This document shows positions 23,740 to 32,389 of a stretch of DNA of 40,248 nt, piece after piece (positions within the stretch are counted from its first letter, which is position 1; each line of letters starts with the position of its first letter). The notes under the pieces are model-generated. The model was not told where the DNA came from. It was given only the letters and a program-made list of their open reading frames with translations, and made no database searches. The position numbers and the translations under genes were made by a program. Origin of the DNA: Streptomyces sp. SID13031 (GTDB lineage Bacteria > Actinomycetota > Actinomycetes > Propionibacteriales > Kribbellaceae); contig NZ_JAAGLV010000033.1 of assembly GCF_010548305.1 (NCBI RefSeq), positions 1-40,248 of the forward strand, in the 5' to 3' direction.

Positions 23740-24750
23740 ATGAAGGTTGCGATTCTGGGCGCCGGTGCGATCGGCGCATACGTCGGTGCCGCACTGCATC
23801 GGGGTGGGACCGAGGTGCATTTGGTTGCCCGCGGCCCCCACTTGCAGGCGATCCGGGCCAACGGCGTGCAGGTACTGAGTCCGCGGGGTGACTGGGTCGC
23901 CCGTACGCCGGCCACCGACGACCCCGCCGAGATCGGGCCGGTCGACGTCGTCTTCCTGGGACTGAAGGCGAACTCGTACGCGTCCTGCGGGCCGCTGATC
24001 GAGCCGCTGCTGCACGGCAAGACGGCCGTCGTGGCCGCCCAGAACGGGATTCCGTGGTGGTACTTCCACGGTCTGCCGGGGCCGTACGAGGATCGCCGGA
24101 TCGAGTCGGTGGACCCGGGTGGTGAGGTGACCCGGGTCCTCTCGCTCGAGCGCGCGATCGGTTGCGTCGTCTACTGCTCCACCGAGTTGGAGGGGCCGGG
24201 CGTCGTCCGGCATCTCGAAGGCACCCGGTTCTCGATCGGCGAGCCGGACGGTGTCCGCTCGGACCGGTGTCTGGAGTTCAGCGAGGCGATGGTCGCCGGC
24301 GGACTGAAGTGTCCGGTCGAGGAGGACATCCGCAACGACATCTGGATCAAGCTGCTCGGCAACGCGGCCTTCAACCCGATCAGCGCGCTGGCCCGCGCGA
24401 CGATGGTGGAGATCGCCCAGCACCGGGGTACCCGCGCGATGATCCGGCTGATGATGGAGGAGACGCTGGAGGTCGCGGCCGCTGTCGGGTCCACGCCCGA
24501 CATCTCGGTCGACAAACGCATCGACGGCGCCGAACGGGTCGGCGAACACAAGACCTCGATGCTCCAGGACCTGGAGAAGGACAAGCCACTCGAGCTGGAC
24601 GTCATCCTCGCCGCAGTGGTGGAGCTGGCCGACCTGACCGGCACCAAGGCCCCGACCCTCCGCGCGGTCCACGCGGTGACCGACCTCCTCTCGACCAAGG
24701 TCGGCATGACCCCCATCGCTCACGCCCCGACAGCAGCGAGAGCCGTCTAG
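23740..24750 (+). CDS. Ketopantoate-reductase-family protein, probable oxalyl-CoA reductase (PanE2-like)
   Basis: The product has 336 residues, 10 bp after gcl. The N-terminal Rossmann motif GAGAIGAYVG (7-16) binds NADP(H). Family active-site residues are N102 (AAQNGIPWW) and K204 with N208/N212 (IWIKLLGNAAFNP). The fold is that of 2-dehydropantoate 2-reductase, but the place, inside a gcl operon of an oxalate locus, argues against pantothenate synthesis. In Methylobacterium extorquens AM1 a PanE-like protein (PanE2) reduces oxalyl-CoA to glyoxylate. That function would connect frc with gcl here and is my preferred inference. Alternatives are a hydroxypyruvate/glyoxylate reductase or a true ketopantoate reductase. 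Confidence 0.75.
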   Translation: MKVAILGAGAIGAYVGAALHRGGTEVHLVARGPHLQAIRANGVQVLSPRGDWVARTPATDDPAEIGPVDVVFLGLKANSYASCGPLIEPLLHGKTAVVAAQNGIPWWYFHGLPGPYEDRRIESVDPGGEVTRVLSLERAIGCVVYCSTELEGPGVVRHLEGTRFSIGEPDGVRSDRCLEFSEAMVAGGLKCPVEEDIRNDIWIKLLGNAAFNPISALARATMVEIAQHRGTRAMIRLMMEETLEVAAAVGSTPDISVDKRIDGAERVGEHKTSMLQDLEKDKPLELDVILAAVVELADLTGTKAPTLRAVHAVTDLLSTKVGMTPIAHAPTAARAV

Positions 24751-24751
24751 C

Positions 24752-24804
24752 CAGACGGGCCCGGAGCCGAGCGCGCCCTGCCAGGCCCCCTCCGGACCCG
24801 TCTG
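24752..24804. terminator. Bidirectional terminator between PanE-like and GH35 genes
   Basis: CAGACGGGCCCGGAG (24752-24766) and CTCCGGACCCGTCTG (24790-24804) pair at 14 of 15 positions. They lie between two convergent genes and can serve both. Confidence 0.7.
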
Positions 24805-24814
24805 TTCCACTCAG

Positions 24815-26545
24815 CTACAAATCAACAGGACCGAGCGAAGCGCCAGTGGTGAACTCAGCGGTCCGAGAGGCCATCGTGTCGAGCTCCAGGACGACCAGTT
24901 CGTTCGCCCCTCGACGGATGACAGGCCCCGGTACATACAGCGCGTGCTGCGGGCCGCGATGCCAGTAGCGCCCGAGGCAGAAGCCGTTCACCCACGCAAA
25001 ACCCTTGCCCCAGGCATCGGTCTTGAGGAAGTGATCGACCGGACCGTCGGCGTCGAAGGTCGCTCGCCAAGCGGTCGGGCCCGGGGCCACCACGGCCTTC
25101 TCGCTGACGGACTGCCACGAAGAGGGGACGGCGTCGAGGTCGATGACGCAGGTCGACCAGCTCGTGAGCGGGATCGAGTCGAGCAGAACGGCACCGGTCA
25201 GGCCCTTCGGTTCGCCGATCCGGGGACCGTAGTTGACCCGCCCCTGATCCTCGACGACCAACTCCAGCCGGCCGCGGCCGTGCGGCAGGAGGATGGCGCG
25301 ATCGTGGTTCTCGCGTTCCAGGATGCCGACCGGGTGGCCGTCGAGGAAGATCTGGGCGCGATCGCGGACCTCGCCGACCTCGAGCAGAGCAGGCCCCTCG
25401 ACCTCGATCTCGGTCCGGTAGATCGCGAGCCGGGCGCCCAGCCCGTCGAGGGTCGGTAGCGACGCGTGCGTGGTCCACCGCCCCCGCACGGAAACAGGCT
25501 CGCCCAGTGGTACCGAGAACTCCGGTGCCGGCTCGACCGAAGCCGGAGTCATCGGCGGCACCGTTGCGTAGCGGGAGATCACCTCCCGGAAGGCGTGGAA
25601 CTTCGCGGTGAAGTCCCCCGCCTCGTCCAGCGGGGCGTCGTAGTCATACGACGTGACTGTCGGCCGGTAGACGCCCTTGTCGTTGGCCCCGTTGGTGAGG
25701 CCGAAGTTCGTGCCGCCGTGGAACATGTACACGTTGACCGATGCCCCCGTGGCCAGCAAGATGTCCAGCTCCGAGGCCGCGTCCTCGACCGAGGTCGTGT
25801 GATGAGGACCGCCCCAGTGGTCGAACCACCCATCCCAGAACTCCATGCACATCAGCGGACCCGACGGTTGATGGGCCCGCAAGGTGCGGAGCCTCTCGGT
25901 GCTGCGCGAGCCGAAGGACCCGGTCCGCAGTACGCCGTCCAGCCCACCCGCCGCGAGCATCTCGTCCACCGGCTGATCCACGGTCACGAGCGGCACCGTG
26001 ATCCCGGCTCGGCCGATCAGGTCGGCCAGCGCCTTCAGATAGACCTGGTCGGTACCGAAAGCGCCGTACTCGTTCTCGACCTGGACCAGCAGCACTGGTC
26101 CACCGTGATGGACCTGCAGCGGCTCCACGATGCGCAGTACCTGCTGGAGATACTCCTCGATCGCGGCCAGGAACCGCGGCTCGTGCCGGCGGACGCCCAC
26201 GCCTGGCTCCTGGAAGAGCCAGGCGGGGAGGCCGCCGTTGTCCCACTCCGCGCAGATGTACGGGCCTGGGCGGACGATCGCGTACAGGCCGGCTTCGGCG
26301 ACCAGCCGCAGGAACCGCCCGAGATCGAGCATCCCTTCGGTGTCGAAGACCCCGGGCCGAGGACTGTGGGCGTTCCACGGCACATAGGTCTCGATGGTGT
26401 TGAGTCCCATCAGGCGGGCCTTCTCGATCCGGTCCGCCCAGGACTGCGGATGAACGCGGAAGTAGTGCAGGGCGCCGGACAGGATCCGGAACGGCGCACC
26501 GTCGAGGAGGAAATCGGACTCACCGATCGTGAAGTCGGACATCAT
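24815..26545 (-). CDS. Beta-galactosidase, glycoside hydrolase family 35
   Basis: The product has 576 residues from ATG 26545 (or 26542), beginning MMSDFTIGESDFLLDG. It has the GH35 TIM barrel with ILSGALHYFRVHPQSWADRI, NTIETYVPWNAHSP, RPGPYICAEWDNGGLPAWL, the acid/base Glu E159 in QVENEYG, the nucleophile E235 in CMEFWDGWFDHWGG, and FHGGTNFG. C-terminal beta domains with FLDGHPVGI and a GFAWVNGFCLGRYW strand complete the family layout. No signal peptide, so it is probably cytosolic and acts on imported oligosaccharides. Upstream there is only a weak ribosome binding site, and the 5' end overlaps the truncated LacI-type gene, so its original promoter may be lost. It has no evident tie to oxalate use. 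Confidence 0.93.
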   Translation of the reverse strand: MMSDFTIGESDFLLDGAPFRILSGALHYFRVHPQSWADRIEKARLMGLNTIETYVPWNAHSPRPGVFDTEGMLDLGRFLRLVAEAGLYAIVRPGPYICAEWDNGGLPAWLFQEPGVGVRRHEPRFLAAIEEYLQQVLRIVEPLQVHHGGPVLLVQVENEYGAFGTDQVYLKALADLIGRAGITVPLVTVDQPVDEMLAAGGLDGVLRTGSFGSRSTERLRTLRAHQPSGPLMCMEFWDGWFDHWGGPHHTTSVEDAASELDILLATGASVNVYMFHGGTNFGLTNGANDKGVYRPTVTSYDYDAPLDEAGDFTAKFHAFREVISRYATVPPMTPASVEPAPEFSVPLGEPVSVRGRWTTHASLPTLDGLGARLAIYRTEIEVEGPALLEVGEVRDRAQIFLDGHPVGILERENHDRAILLPHGRGRLELVVEDQGRVNYGPRIGEPKGLTGAVLLDSIPLTSWSTCVIDLDAVPSSWQSVSEKAVVAPGPTAWRATFDADGPVDHFLKTDAWGKGFAWVNGFCLGRYWHRGPQHALYVPGPVIRRGANELVVLELDTMASRTAEFTTGASLGPVDL

Positions 26546-27221
26546 CCTGATCGAGGCACATCGGCTCGACGAGGCAGATGTCCGGATGCCCGAAGGGATG
26601 CCGGTCGTGGTGATCGACTCGAATGCCGACCTCGACTACCCGGTCGTCGATACCGACCAGGCCCAGGGTGCCCGGCTGGCGACCGAGCACCTGCTCGACC
26701 TCGGACACCGGACGGTCTGGCATCTCGGCGGCCCGGAGGATTCCTACGCCGCCTCGCGCCGGCTGCGATCGTGGCGGCAGACTCTGACCGACCGCGGGTG
26801 CCCGGTACCGCCCGTGCTGACCGGTGACTGGTCGGCCGGCTCCGGGTACGAGGCCGGCCGCGTGCTCGCCGCCGACCCCGAGGTCACCGCGGTCTTCGCG
26901 GCCAACGACCAGATGGCCCTCGGCCTGCTGCGAGCCCTGCACGAGCGCGGCCGGTCAGTTCCCGGGAACGTCAGCGTGGTGGGCTTCGACGACATGGAGG
27001 AGGCCGCCCAGTTCTGGCCTCCGCTGACGACGATCCGCCAGTTCTTCCCCGAGGTCGCTCGCCGCAGCGTCGACGCCCTGATCGAAGGGATCCGGACAGG
27101 TGAGCACCACCACCAGCCCGTCGCCGTCGGCACCGAGCTGGTGGTCCGGGCCAGCACTGCTCCACCAGCTGACCTCGAACAACTGGTGCGAGACCCGCCG
27201 GCAGGCAATCATGCGCTATGA
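26529..27221 (+). pseudogene. LacI-type regulator lacking its DNA-binding domain
   Basis: The 230-residue frame aligns with the C-terminal two thirds of LacI/GalR regulators: PVVVIDSNADLDYPVVDTDQ, ARLATEHLLDLGHRTVWHLG, SGYEAGRVLAADPEVTAVFA, ANDQMALGLLRALHERG, SVVGFDDMEEAAQFWPPLTT and VGTELVVRAST. About 110-120 N-terminal residues are missing, including the whole helix-turn-helix and hinge. The first codons overlap the start of the divergent GH35 gene. A deletion that fused the middle of lacI to the 5' end of the GH35 gene explains both. The product, if made, could bind a sugar but not an operator. Confidence 0.8.
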
Positions 27222-27229
27222 ACAACCGC

Positions 27230-27248
27230 GAGGAGCTGTCAGCTCCTC
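27230..27248. terminator. Hairpin between lacI fragment and glxR
   Basis: GAGGAGCT (27230-27237) and AGCTCCTC (27241-27248) form a perfect 8-bp stem with a GTC loop between two convergent genes; no T-run. Confidence 0.45.
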
Positions 27249-27295
27249 TATCTACCTCGGCGGCTGCGGCGGCGCATCCGGCAGCTCTCTTGACT

Positions 27296-28177
27296 TCAGG
27301 ATGAACGGCCGGACAGCGACTCGATGACGGCCAGCAGGGATGAGTGGTCGTCGGAGCCGTGGCCGGTGGCTCGGGCTGCGGCGACCAGTTGGGCTACTAC
27401 GCCGGTGACGGGCAGGGAGACGCCGGCGGCACGAGCCGACGCCAGGGCGATGCCCATGTCCTTGTGGTGCAGGTCGATCCGGAAGCCGGGCTCGAACTGA
27501 CGGGCGAGCATCGAGGCCGACTTCAGGTCGAGGATGCGGTTTCCGGCCAGACCGCCGGCCAGTACTTCGAGCCCGCGCTCGCCGTCGACACCGGAAGCCT
27601 CCAGCAGCACGATCGCCTCGCTGACCAGCGCGATGATGCCGGCCACCATCAACTGGTTGGCCGCCTTCACCGTCTGGCCGGCGCCGTACCCGCCGACGTG
27701 CACGATGGTCCGGCCGAGGTCCTCGAGGATCGGTCGCGCCGACGCGAAATCCTCGGCACTACCACCGACCATGATCGACAACGACGCCTTGATCGCACCT
27801 TGCTCACCACCACTCACCGGCGCATCCAGCACCCGTACTCCGCGCGCCGAACCCTGCGCCGCAACCGCCAGCGAGGTCTCCGGCGCGATCGAGCTCATGT
27901 CGATCAGGAGCACGCCCGGCGCGGCCGCCTCGAGCACCCCGCCCGGCCCGAGGACGACCTCCGCCACCTGCGGTGAGTCGGGCAGCATGGTGATGACCAC
28001 CTCGACACCCGACACCGCCGAGGCGATGTCCGGTGCGGGCTTGCCGCCGGCCTGCAGGAGTTTGTCGACGGACGCCGGTACGACGTCGTAGCCGGTCACC
28101 TCGTGGCCGGCCGTGATCAGGTTCGCGGCCATGTGCGAGCCCATGATGCCGAGCCCGATGAATCCGATCTTCGCCAT
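27296..28177 (-). CDS. glxR: 2-hydroxy-3-oxopropionate (tartronate semialdehyde) reductase
   Basis: The product has 293 residues from ATG 28177, with AAGGGG 8 nt upstream. It is a beta-hydroxyacid dehydrogenase: NAD(P)-binding GFIGLGIMGSHMAANL, substrate-binding LDAPVSGGEQGA, the catalytic lysine K171 in GAGQTVKAANQ, and the C-terminal DLHHKDMGIAL. It reduces tartronate semialdehyde from Gcl to D-glycerate. It is the last gene of a sucC-sucD-glxR operon, on the strand opposite to hyi-gcl, but belongs to the same pathway. Close relatives act on 3-hydroxyisobutyrate; the gcl/hyi context decides the call. No glycerate kinase lies in the window. Confidence 0.9.
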   Translation of the reverse strand: MAKIGFIGLGIMGSHMAANLITAGHEVTGYDVVPASVDKLLQAGGKPAPDIASAVSGVEVVITMLPDSPQVAEVVLGPGGVLEAAAPGVLLIDMSSIAPETSLAVAAQGSARGVRVLDAPVSGGEQGAIKASLSIMVGGSAEDFASARPILEDLGRTIVHVGGYGAGQTVKAANQLMVAGIIALVSEAIVLLEASGVDGERGLEVLAGGLAGNRILDLKSASMLARQFEPGFRIDLHHKDMGIALASARAAGVSLPVTGVVAQLVAAARATGHGSDDHSSLLAVIESLSGRSS

Positions 28178-28232
28178 GCTGCTTGCCCCTTCTGAAGGAC
28201 GAGGAGTTGGTCGGGAGTTGGTGGACGAGGAG

Positions 28233-29123
28233 TCAGTGGACGAGGAGCCGGTCGAGCGCCTCGCGCATCAGCTGGGCGGTCTCGCTCGGCGTCTTGCCGA
28301 CCTTCACGCCGACCGCTTCGAGCGCTTCCTGCTTGGCGGCCGCAGTACCGGACGAACCGGAAACGATCGCGCCCGCATGCCCCATCGTCTTGCCTTCGGG
28401 AGCGGTGAACCCGGCGACATATCCGACGACCAGCTTGGTCACGTACTCCTTGATGAACGCCGCCGCGCGCTCCTCGGCGTCGCCACCGATCTCGCCGATC
28501 ATCACGATCGCCTCGGTCTCGGGGTCGTCCTGGAAGGCGCGCAACGCGTCGATGTGCGTCGTCCCGATGATCGGGTCGCCGCCGATCCCGATCGCCGTCG
28601 TGAAGCCGTACTCGCGCAGTTCGTACATCATCTGGTAGGTCAGCGTGCCCGACTTCGACACCAACCCGATCCGGCCGGGACCGGCGATGTCGGCCGGGAT
28701 GATGCCGGCGTTCGCCCTGCCGGGGGTGATCAGGCCGGGGGAGTTGGGCCCGATGATCCGGGTGCCCGTGGCCTGCGCGTGGGCGAAGAACGCGGCAGTA
28801 TCGTGCACCGGCACGCCTTCGGTGATCACCACCACCAGTGGGATCCCGGCGTCGACGGCCTCGATCACCGCGCCTTTGGTAAAGCGCGGCGGCACGAAGA
28901 CGATCGAGACATCGGCGCCGGTGGACTTCACCGCGTCGGCGCACGAGCCGTAGACCGGGATCGACCGCCTGGCGAAGTCGACCGACTGGCCGCCCTTGCC
29001 CGGCGTCACGCCACCGACGATATTGGTGCCCGCGGCAAGCATCCGCGAGGTGTGTTTCTGCCCCTCGGCCCCGGTCATGCCCTGAACGATGACCCGGCTG
29101 TTCTCGGTCAGAAAGATTGCCAT
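28233..29123 (-). CDS. sucD: Succinyl-CoA ligase (ADP/GDP-forming), alpha subunit
   Basis: The product has 296 residues from ATG 29123, GAGGAG upstream, 12 bp after sucC. The CoA-binding Rossmann domain starts VIVQGMTGAEGQKHTSRML; the ligase domain has IIGPNSPGLITPG, SKSGTLTYQMMYEL, IGIGGDPIIGTTHIDAL and the phosphohistidine H249 in KTMGHAGAIVSG. The subunit forms succinyl-CoA from succinate, CoA and NTP, or the reverse. It is encoded with glxR in the oxalate locus and under the same operator motif, so it is probably a pathway-specific paralogue of the TCA-cycle enzyme. Confidence 0.95.
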   Translation of the reverse strand: MAIFLTENSRVIVQGMTGAEGQKHTSRMLAAGTNIVGGVTPGKGGQSVDFARRSIPVYGSCADAVKSTGADVSIVFVPPRFTKGAVIEAVDAGIPLVVVITEGVPVHDTAAFFAHAQATGTRIIGPNSPGLITPGRANAGIIPADIAGPGRIGLVSKSGTLTYQMMYELREYGFTTAIGIGGDPIIGTTHIDALRAFQDDPETEAIVMIGEIGGDAEERAAAFIKEYVTKLVVGYVAGFTAPEGKTMGHAGAIVSGSSGTAAAKQEALEAVGVKVGKTPSETAQLMREALDRLLVH

Positions 29124-29135
29124 CTCACTAGCTCC

Positions 29136-30293
29136 TCAGAGTCCGGTTGCGGCCAGTTCGGCGGCGCGGTCAGCAGCGCCGTCCATGGTGTCGACCACCG
29201 TCACCAGCGGGTGGTTCGCCTTCGCGAGGATCCGCCGGCCCTCGTCCACGTTGTTGCCGTCCAGCCGGACGACGAGCGGCTTGTTCGCCTGGTCGCCGAG
29301 CAGTTCGAGCGCCTGCACGATGCCGTTCGAGACGGCGTCGCACGCGGTGATCCCGCCGAACACGTTCACGAACACGCTGCGCACCTGTGGGTCGCCGAGA
29401 ATGATGCTCAGTCCGTTCTTCATCACCTCGGCGGACGCACCGCCGCCGATGTCGAGGAAGTTGGCCGGCTTCACCCCACCATGCGCCTCACCCGCGTACG
29501 CGACGACGTCGAGCGTCGACATCACCAGCCCCGCGCCGTTGCCGATGATGCCGACGGAGCCGTCGAGCTTGACGTAGTTCAGCCCCTTCTCCTGCGCCGC
29601 GACCTCCAGCGGATCGCCGGCGGCCTTGTCGTCGAAGGCCGCGTGATCGGGATGCCGGTACGCCGCGTTCTCGTCCAGCGTCACCTTCCCGTCGAGCGCC
29701 TCCAGCGAACCGTCGGCCAGCTTCACCAGCGGGTTCACCTCGACCAGCGACGCGTCCTCCTTGATGAACACGTCCCATAACGCCTGTACTACCGACGCAG
29801 CCTCACCAGGGAAGCCCGCGGCGGCGACGATCTCGGCCGCCTTCGCCTCGTCGACACCGGTCACCGGGTCGATCGAGACCTTCGCGATCGCGTCGGGGTT
29901 GGTGTGCGCGACCTCCTCGATCTCGACGCCACCTTCGGTGCTCGCGATGCACAGGTAGTTGCGGTTCGCCCGATCCACCAGGAAGGAGAAGTAGTACTCC
30001 TCGGCGATCTCCGCGGCCGGCGCGAGCAGAACCCGGCGGACGGTGTGTCCCTTGATGTCCATCCCGAGGATGTCGCGGGCGCGCTCGGTCGCCTCGGCCG
30101 GCGTCGTGGCCAGCTTGACGCCACCCGCCTTGCCCCGGCCGCCGGCCTTCACCTGGGCCTTCACCACGACCCGGCCGCCCAACTCTTCCGCGGCCGCCGC
30201 GGCATCGGCAGCGTCCTCGACCACCCGCCCGAGGGTGACCGGCACCCCGTGCCGGACGAAGAGTTCTTTGGCTTGGTACTCCATCAGATCCAC
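29136..30293 (-). CDS. sucC: Succinyl-CoA ligase (ADP/GDP-forming), beta subunit
   Basis: GTG 30293 (VDLMEYQAKELFVRHG) is chosen because GGAGG lies 6 nt upstream; an ATG three codons later is also possible. The 385-residue protein has the ATP-grasp fold: VVVKAQVKAGGRGKAGGVK, the EVNPL metal-binding motif (SLVEVNPLVKL), GNGAGLVMSTLDVV, GGGASAEVMKNG and VFVNVFGGITACD. It pairs with the adjacent sucD. Its promoter region carries operator site B 34 bp upstream, shared with the divergent oxalate-type transporter. It could recharge succinate to succinyl-CoA as CoA donor for oxalate activation by Frc. Confidence 0.95.
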   Translation of the reverse strand: MDLMEYQAKELFVRHGVPVTLGRVVEDAADAAAAAEELGGRVVVKAQVKAGGRGKAGGVKLATTPAEATERARDILGMDIKGHTVRRVLLAPAAEIAEEYYFSFLVDRANRNYLCIASTEGGVEIEEVAHTNPDAIAKVSIDPVTGVDEAKAAEIVAAAGFPGEAASVVQALWDVFIKEDASLVEVNPLVKLADGSLEALDGKVTLDENAAYRHPDHAAFDDKAAGDPLEVAAQEKGLNYVKLDGSVGIIGNGAGLVMSTLDVVAYAGEAHGGVKPANFLDIGGGASAEVMKNGLSIILGDPQVRSVFVNVFGGITACDAVSNGIVQALELLGDQANKPLVVRLDGNNVDEGRRILAKANHPLVTVVDTMDGAADRAAELAATGL

Positions 30294-30326
30294 AGAAGGC
30301 CTCCTCGATACGCGTTCTGACGACTG

Positions 30327-30338
30327 TATTCTGTATGC
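30327..30338. promoter_or_regulatory. Oxalate-locus operator motif, site B (sucC)
   Basis: TATTCTGTATGC, 34 bp upstream of the sucC start, in the divergent sucC/OFA control region. It matches the core ATnCnGTATnC. Confidence 0.5.
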
Positions 30339-30401
30339 ACGAACGTCACAAGACCCGCTCAACTCTGGACAAGCGGTAGCGGAGAGGAGTACCAAAGACC
30401 A

Positions 30402-30413
30402 CATACGGTATGC
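30402..30413. promoter_or_regulatory. Oxalate-locus operator motif, site C (OFA transporter)
   Basis: CATACGGTATGC, ending 18 bp before the OFA transporter start codon, so a bound protein would block transcription or translation initiation. Identical at all 12 positions to site D2 before oxc; the flanks (cca before, a after) also agree. Confidence 0.65.
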
Positions 30414-30431
30414 AGTAGTCAGGAGACGCTG

Positions 30432-31802
30432 ATGACAGCACGGGACGTGCGTGACGTGTACGGCCGCCAGTACCGGGTCGGCGAAGAGGCCCAGGAACTC
30501 ACCGGGCATCCGCGGCGCTGGCAACTGTGGGCCGCGTGGGCCTGCATGGTTGCGATCAGCCCGCTCCAGTACTCCTTCGGCTCGACCGCGCTCGACCTGC
30601 AGGCTGGTCGCGGCTGGGGTTTCGTCCAGACGATGTGGCTGCTGGCCGTTTTCGTCGCCTGCCAGGCGCTCGTCGCGATCCCCGCGGCATGGCTCCAGCG
30701 CATCCGCCGGGCCTCGCCGACGCAACTCGTAGTACTGGGTGGGGTCTTTGCTGCTGGTGGTCTGGCGACGCTCGCGCACTCTGGCAGCTACGCGGCCGTG
30801 ATGGTCGGCTACGCGTTGATCGGCGGTATCGGAGCCGGACTCGTGTACGCCGCGTGCATCACGACGGCGGGCCGGTGGTTCCCGGACAAGCGGGTTGCCA
30901 CGATCGGGTTCGTGACCGGAGGCTTCGCCGTCGGCGCGGTGCCGAGTATCGCGTTGCTGACCATCTTCGACTCCTCCGGCGGGCATCGCCTGGTCTTCGA
31001 TCTCGCGGCTGCGGTGGCGCTGCTGGTCGTACTGACCGCCGGCGGCATCCTCAAGGACCCGCCGCGGCATTGGTGGCCGGCCGCGCTCGATGCGCAGGCC
31101 TGGGCCGTCGACCGCAAGCTCAACCGCAGCATCCCGAACAACATCCCCGCCGCCCGGCACTATCGTCCTGGCGAGGCGATGCGCACCGGCGCGCTGCCGC
31201 TGATGTGGCTGACGCTCGCACTCTGTACTGCGCTGTCGTTGTTCGGCATCGCCTTCGTCGTCAGCTATGCGATGCAAGCGCAACTGGGCCTGGCCGTCGC
31301 CGGCTTCGCGGCCGGATTGCTTGCCGCGGTCAACGGTCTCGGCCGGTCCTTCGCCGGCCGTCTCTCGGAGCAGTTCGGCCGTCGGCGGGTGCTGGCCGCG
31401 GTATTGATGATCGAAGGGCTGGCCCATGTCGGACTCGTAGTAGCAGGCGAGTCCGGCGCGGGCTGGGCGTTCGTGTTCTGCGCGATGTTCGCGGGCCTCG
31501 GCGGTGGCGCGTTCTACGCGATCATGGCGAACCTGGTGCTGGAGTTCTTCGGCGAGAACAGCCTGCTGCAGAACCACGCCATCCTGTATTCCGCCAAGGC
31601 GGTGGGCGGCCTGGTCGGCATCGGCGTGACGGCGAGCCTGGTCGAGGCGATCGGCTATCGACCGGTGTTCCTGGTGGCCGGCTTCCTCGGTCTCGCCACG
31701 GCGCTCACGGTCCGTTTCCTGAAGCAACCCGGCCGACCGTCGCTGACGGTCCGACGGCAGTTGGGGACTCCGGTCGCCGGGATAGTACGGCCGGGAGAGT
31801 GA
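30432..31802 (+). CDS. MFS transporter of the oxalate/formate antiporter (OFA) family
   Basis: The product has 456 residues from ATG 30432, with GGAG 7 nt upstream. Twelve hydrophobic segments fit an MFS carrier. Typical OFA stretches are the N-terminal RRWQLWAAWACMVAISPLQY, GIGAGLVYAACITTAGRWFP with the DKRVATIGFVTGGFAVGA continuation, and the mid-loop followed by the C-terminal six helices. K389 in LYSAKAVGGLVGIG sits where OxlT has its substrate-binding lysine (K355, helix 11). OxlT of Oxalobacter exchanges oxalate for formate. The operator motif in its promoter and the frc/oxc genes next door make oxalate the best substrate candidate; other small carboxylates are possible. Confidence 0.85.
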   Translation: MTARDVRDVYGRQYRVGEEAQELTGHPRRWQLWAAWACMVAISPLQYSFGSTALDLQAGRGWGFVQTMWLLAVFVACQALVAIPAAWLQRIRRASPTQLVVLGGVFAAGGLATLAHSGSYAAVMVGYALIGGIGAGLVYAACITTAGRWFPDKRVATIGFVTGGFAVGAVPSIALLTIFDSSGGHRLVFDLAAAVALLVVLTAGGILKDPPRHWWPAALDAQAWAVDRKLNRSIPNNIPAARHYRPGEAMRTGALPLMWLTLALCTALSLFGIAFVVSYAMQAQLGLAVAGFAAGLLAAVNGLGRSFAGRLSEQFGRRRVLAAVLMIEGLAHVGLVVAGESGAGWAFVFCAMFAGLGGGAFYAIMANLVLEFFGENSLLQNHAILYSAKAVGGLVGIGVTASLVEAIGYRPVFLVAGFLGLATALTVRFLKQPGRPSLTVRRQLGTPVAGIVRPGE

Positions 31803-32389
31803 CGTACGGGCGGGTGGCGCGACCCGAACCGTGCGTACTGGAGCTGGTCTCCAAGCTGGCGAGAGAGCCCTGGACGGATCGGCCGACCTGCGTCCATCCG
31901 GTCCTCGGCTCGATCGCCAGGATGGTCCACGACCACAGTACGAAGGCCGGGCGCCGGGCCTTGTTGCCGCTAGCCCCGGACTTCCTGCAGACGGCGAGAC
32001 CAGGGTTCGAGGGATCGGCCCGGCTGGTTGCCCTCTGCGTGTCGACGGCTCTCGCGACCGAAGGGGAGCTGACTGGCCAGGAGCGGGTGCGATTGTCCAA
32101 CGCGCATCAGACGGCGATGTATCTCCTGGATGCCGAGGAAGATCCGGGTGGGACGGCCCGCTGGTGGCTGCCCGTCCTGGATCGGGTCGGGCTGAGTGAG
32201 TCGTTCTATCGCACTTTCGTTGCCACTGAGCACGCTGCCGAAGCCGTAGCCATCACCGCGCGAGCGGCGGACGACATACAGCTCCGGCGGCTGCTGAAGC
32301 AGTGTCTGTCGATTCAAGGGGCTCGGCGGCCTGGTGCGCCCAGCCCCTCGTGGTCGGCGGCGCCGGTGGCCCACAAGCTGTGGTCGTAG
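31799..32389 (+). CDS. Conserved actinobacterial hypothetical, coupled to the OFA gene
   Basis: GTG 31799 overlaps the OFA stop (GTGA), indicating translational coupling; 196 residues. A later GTG at 31814 is also possible. The sequence is helical, with LELVSKLAREPWTDRPTCVH, IARMVHDHSTKAGRRALLPL, RLVALCVSTALATEG, and an EHAAEAVAITARA segment near the end. There are no membrane helices or catalytic motifs. I recall similar unnamed proteins in other actinomycetes but no function. The 3' end overlaps the convergent small coiled-coil gene by 76 bp. Confidence 0.65.
   Translation: MTYGRVARPEPCVLELVSKLAREPWTDRPTCVHPVLGSIARMVHDHSTKAGRRALLPLAPDFLQTARPGFEGSARLVALCVSTALATEGELTGQERVRLSNAHQTAMYLLDAEEDPGGTARWWLPVLDRVGLSESFYRTFVATEHAAEAVAITARAADDIQLRRLLKQCLSIQGARRPGAPSPSWSAAPVAHKLWS

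Noticed and set aside
24171..24716. Antisense frame with long Ser/Arg runs opposite the PanE-like gene
   Set aside because: Low-complexity shadow of the reductase gene; no ribosome binding site or domain.
28178..28240. Short gacgaggag repeats between sucD and glxR
   Set aside because: Only three short imperfect units partly within the sucD stop region; more likely low-complexity sequence than a regulatory repeat or CRISPR.
29136..31727. 863-codon frame extending sucC far upstream
   Set aside because: Residues before VDLMEYQ are the antisense of the OFA transporter gene; the sucC start with a GGAGG site at 30293 fits the family.
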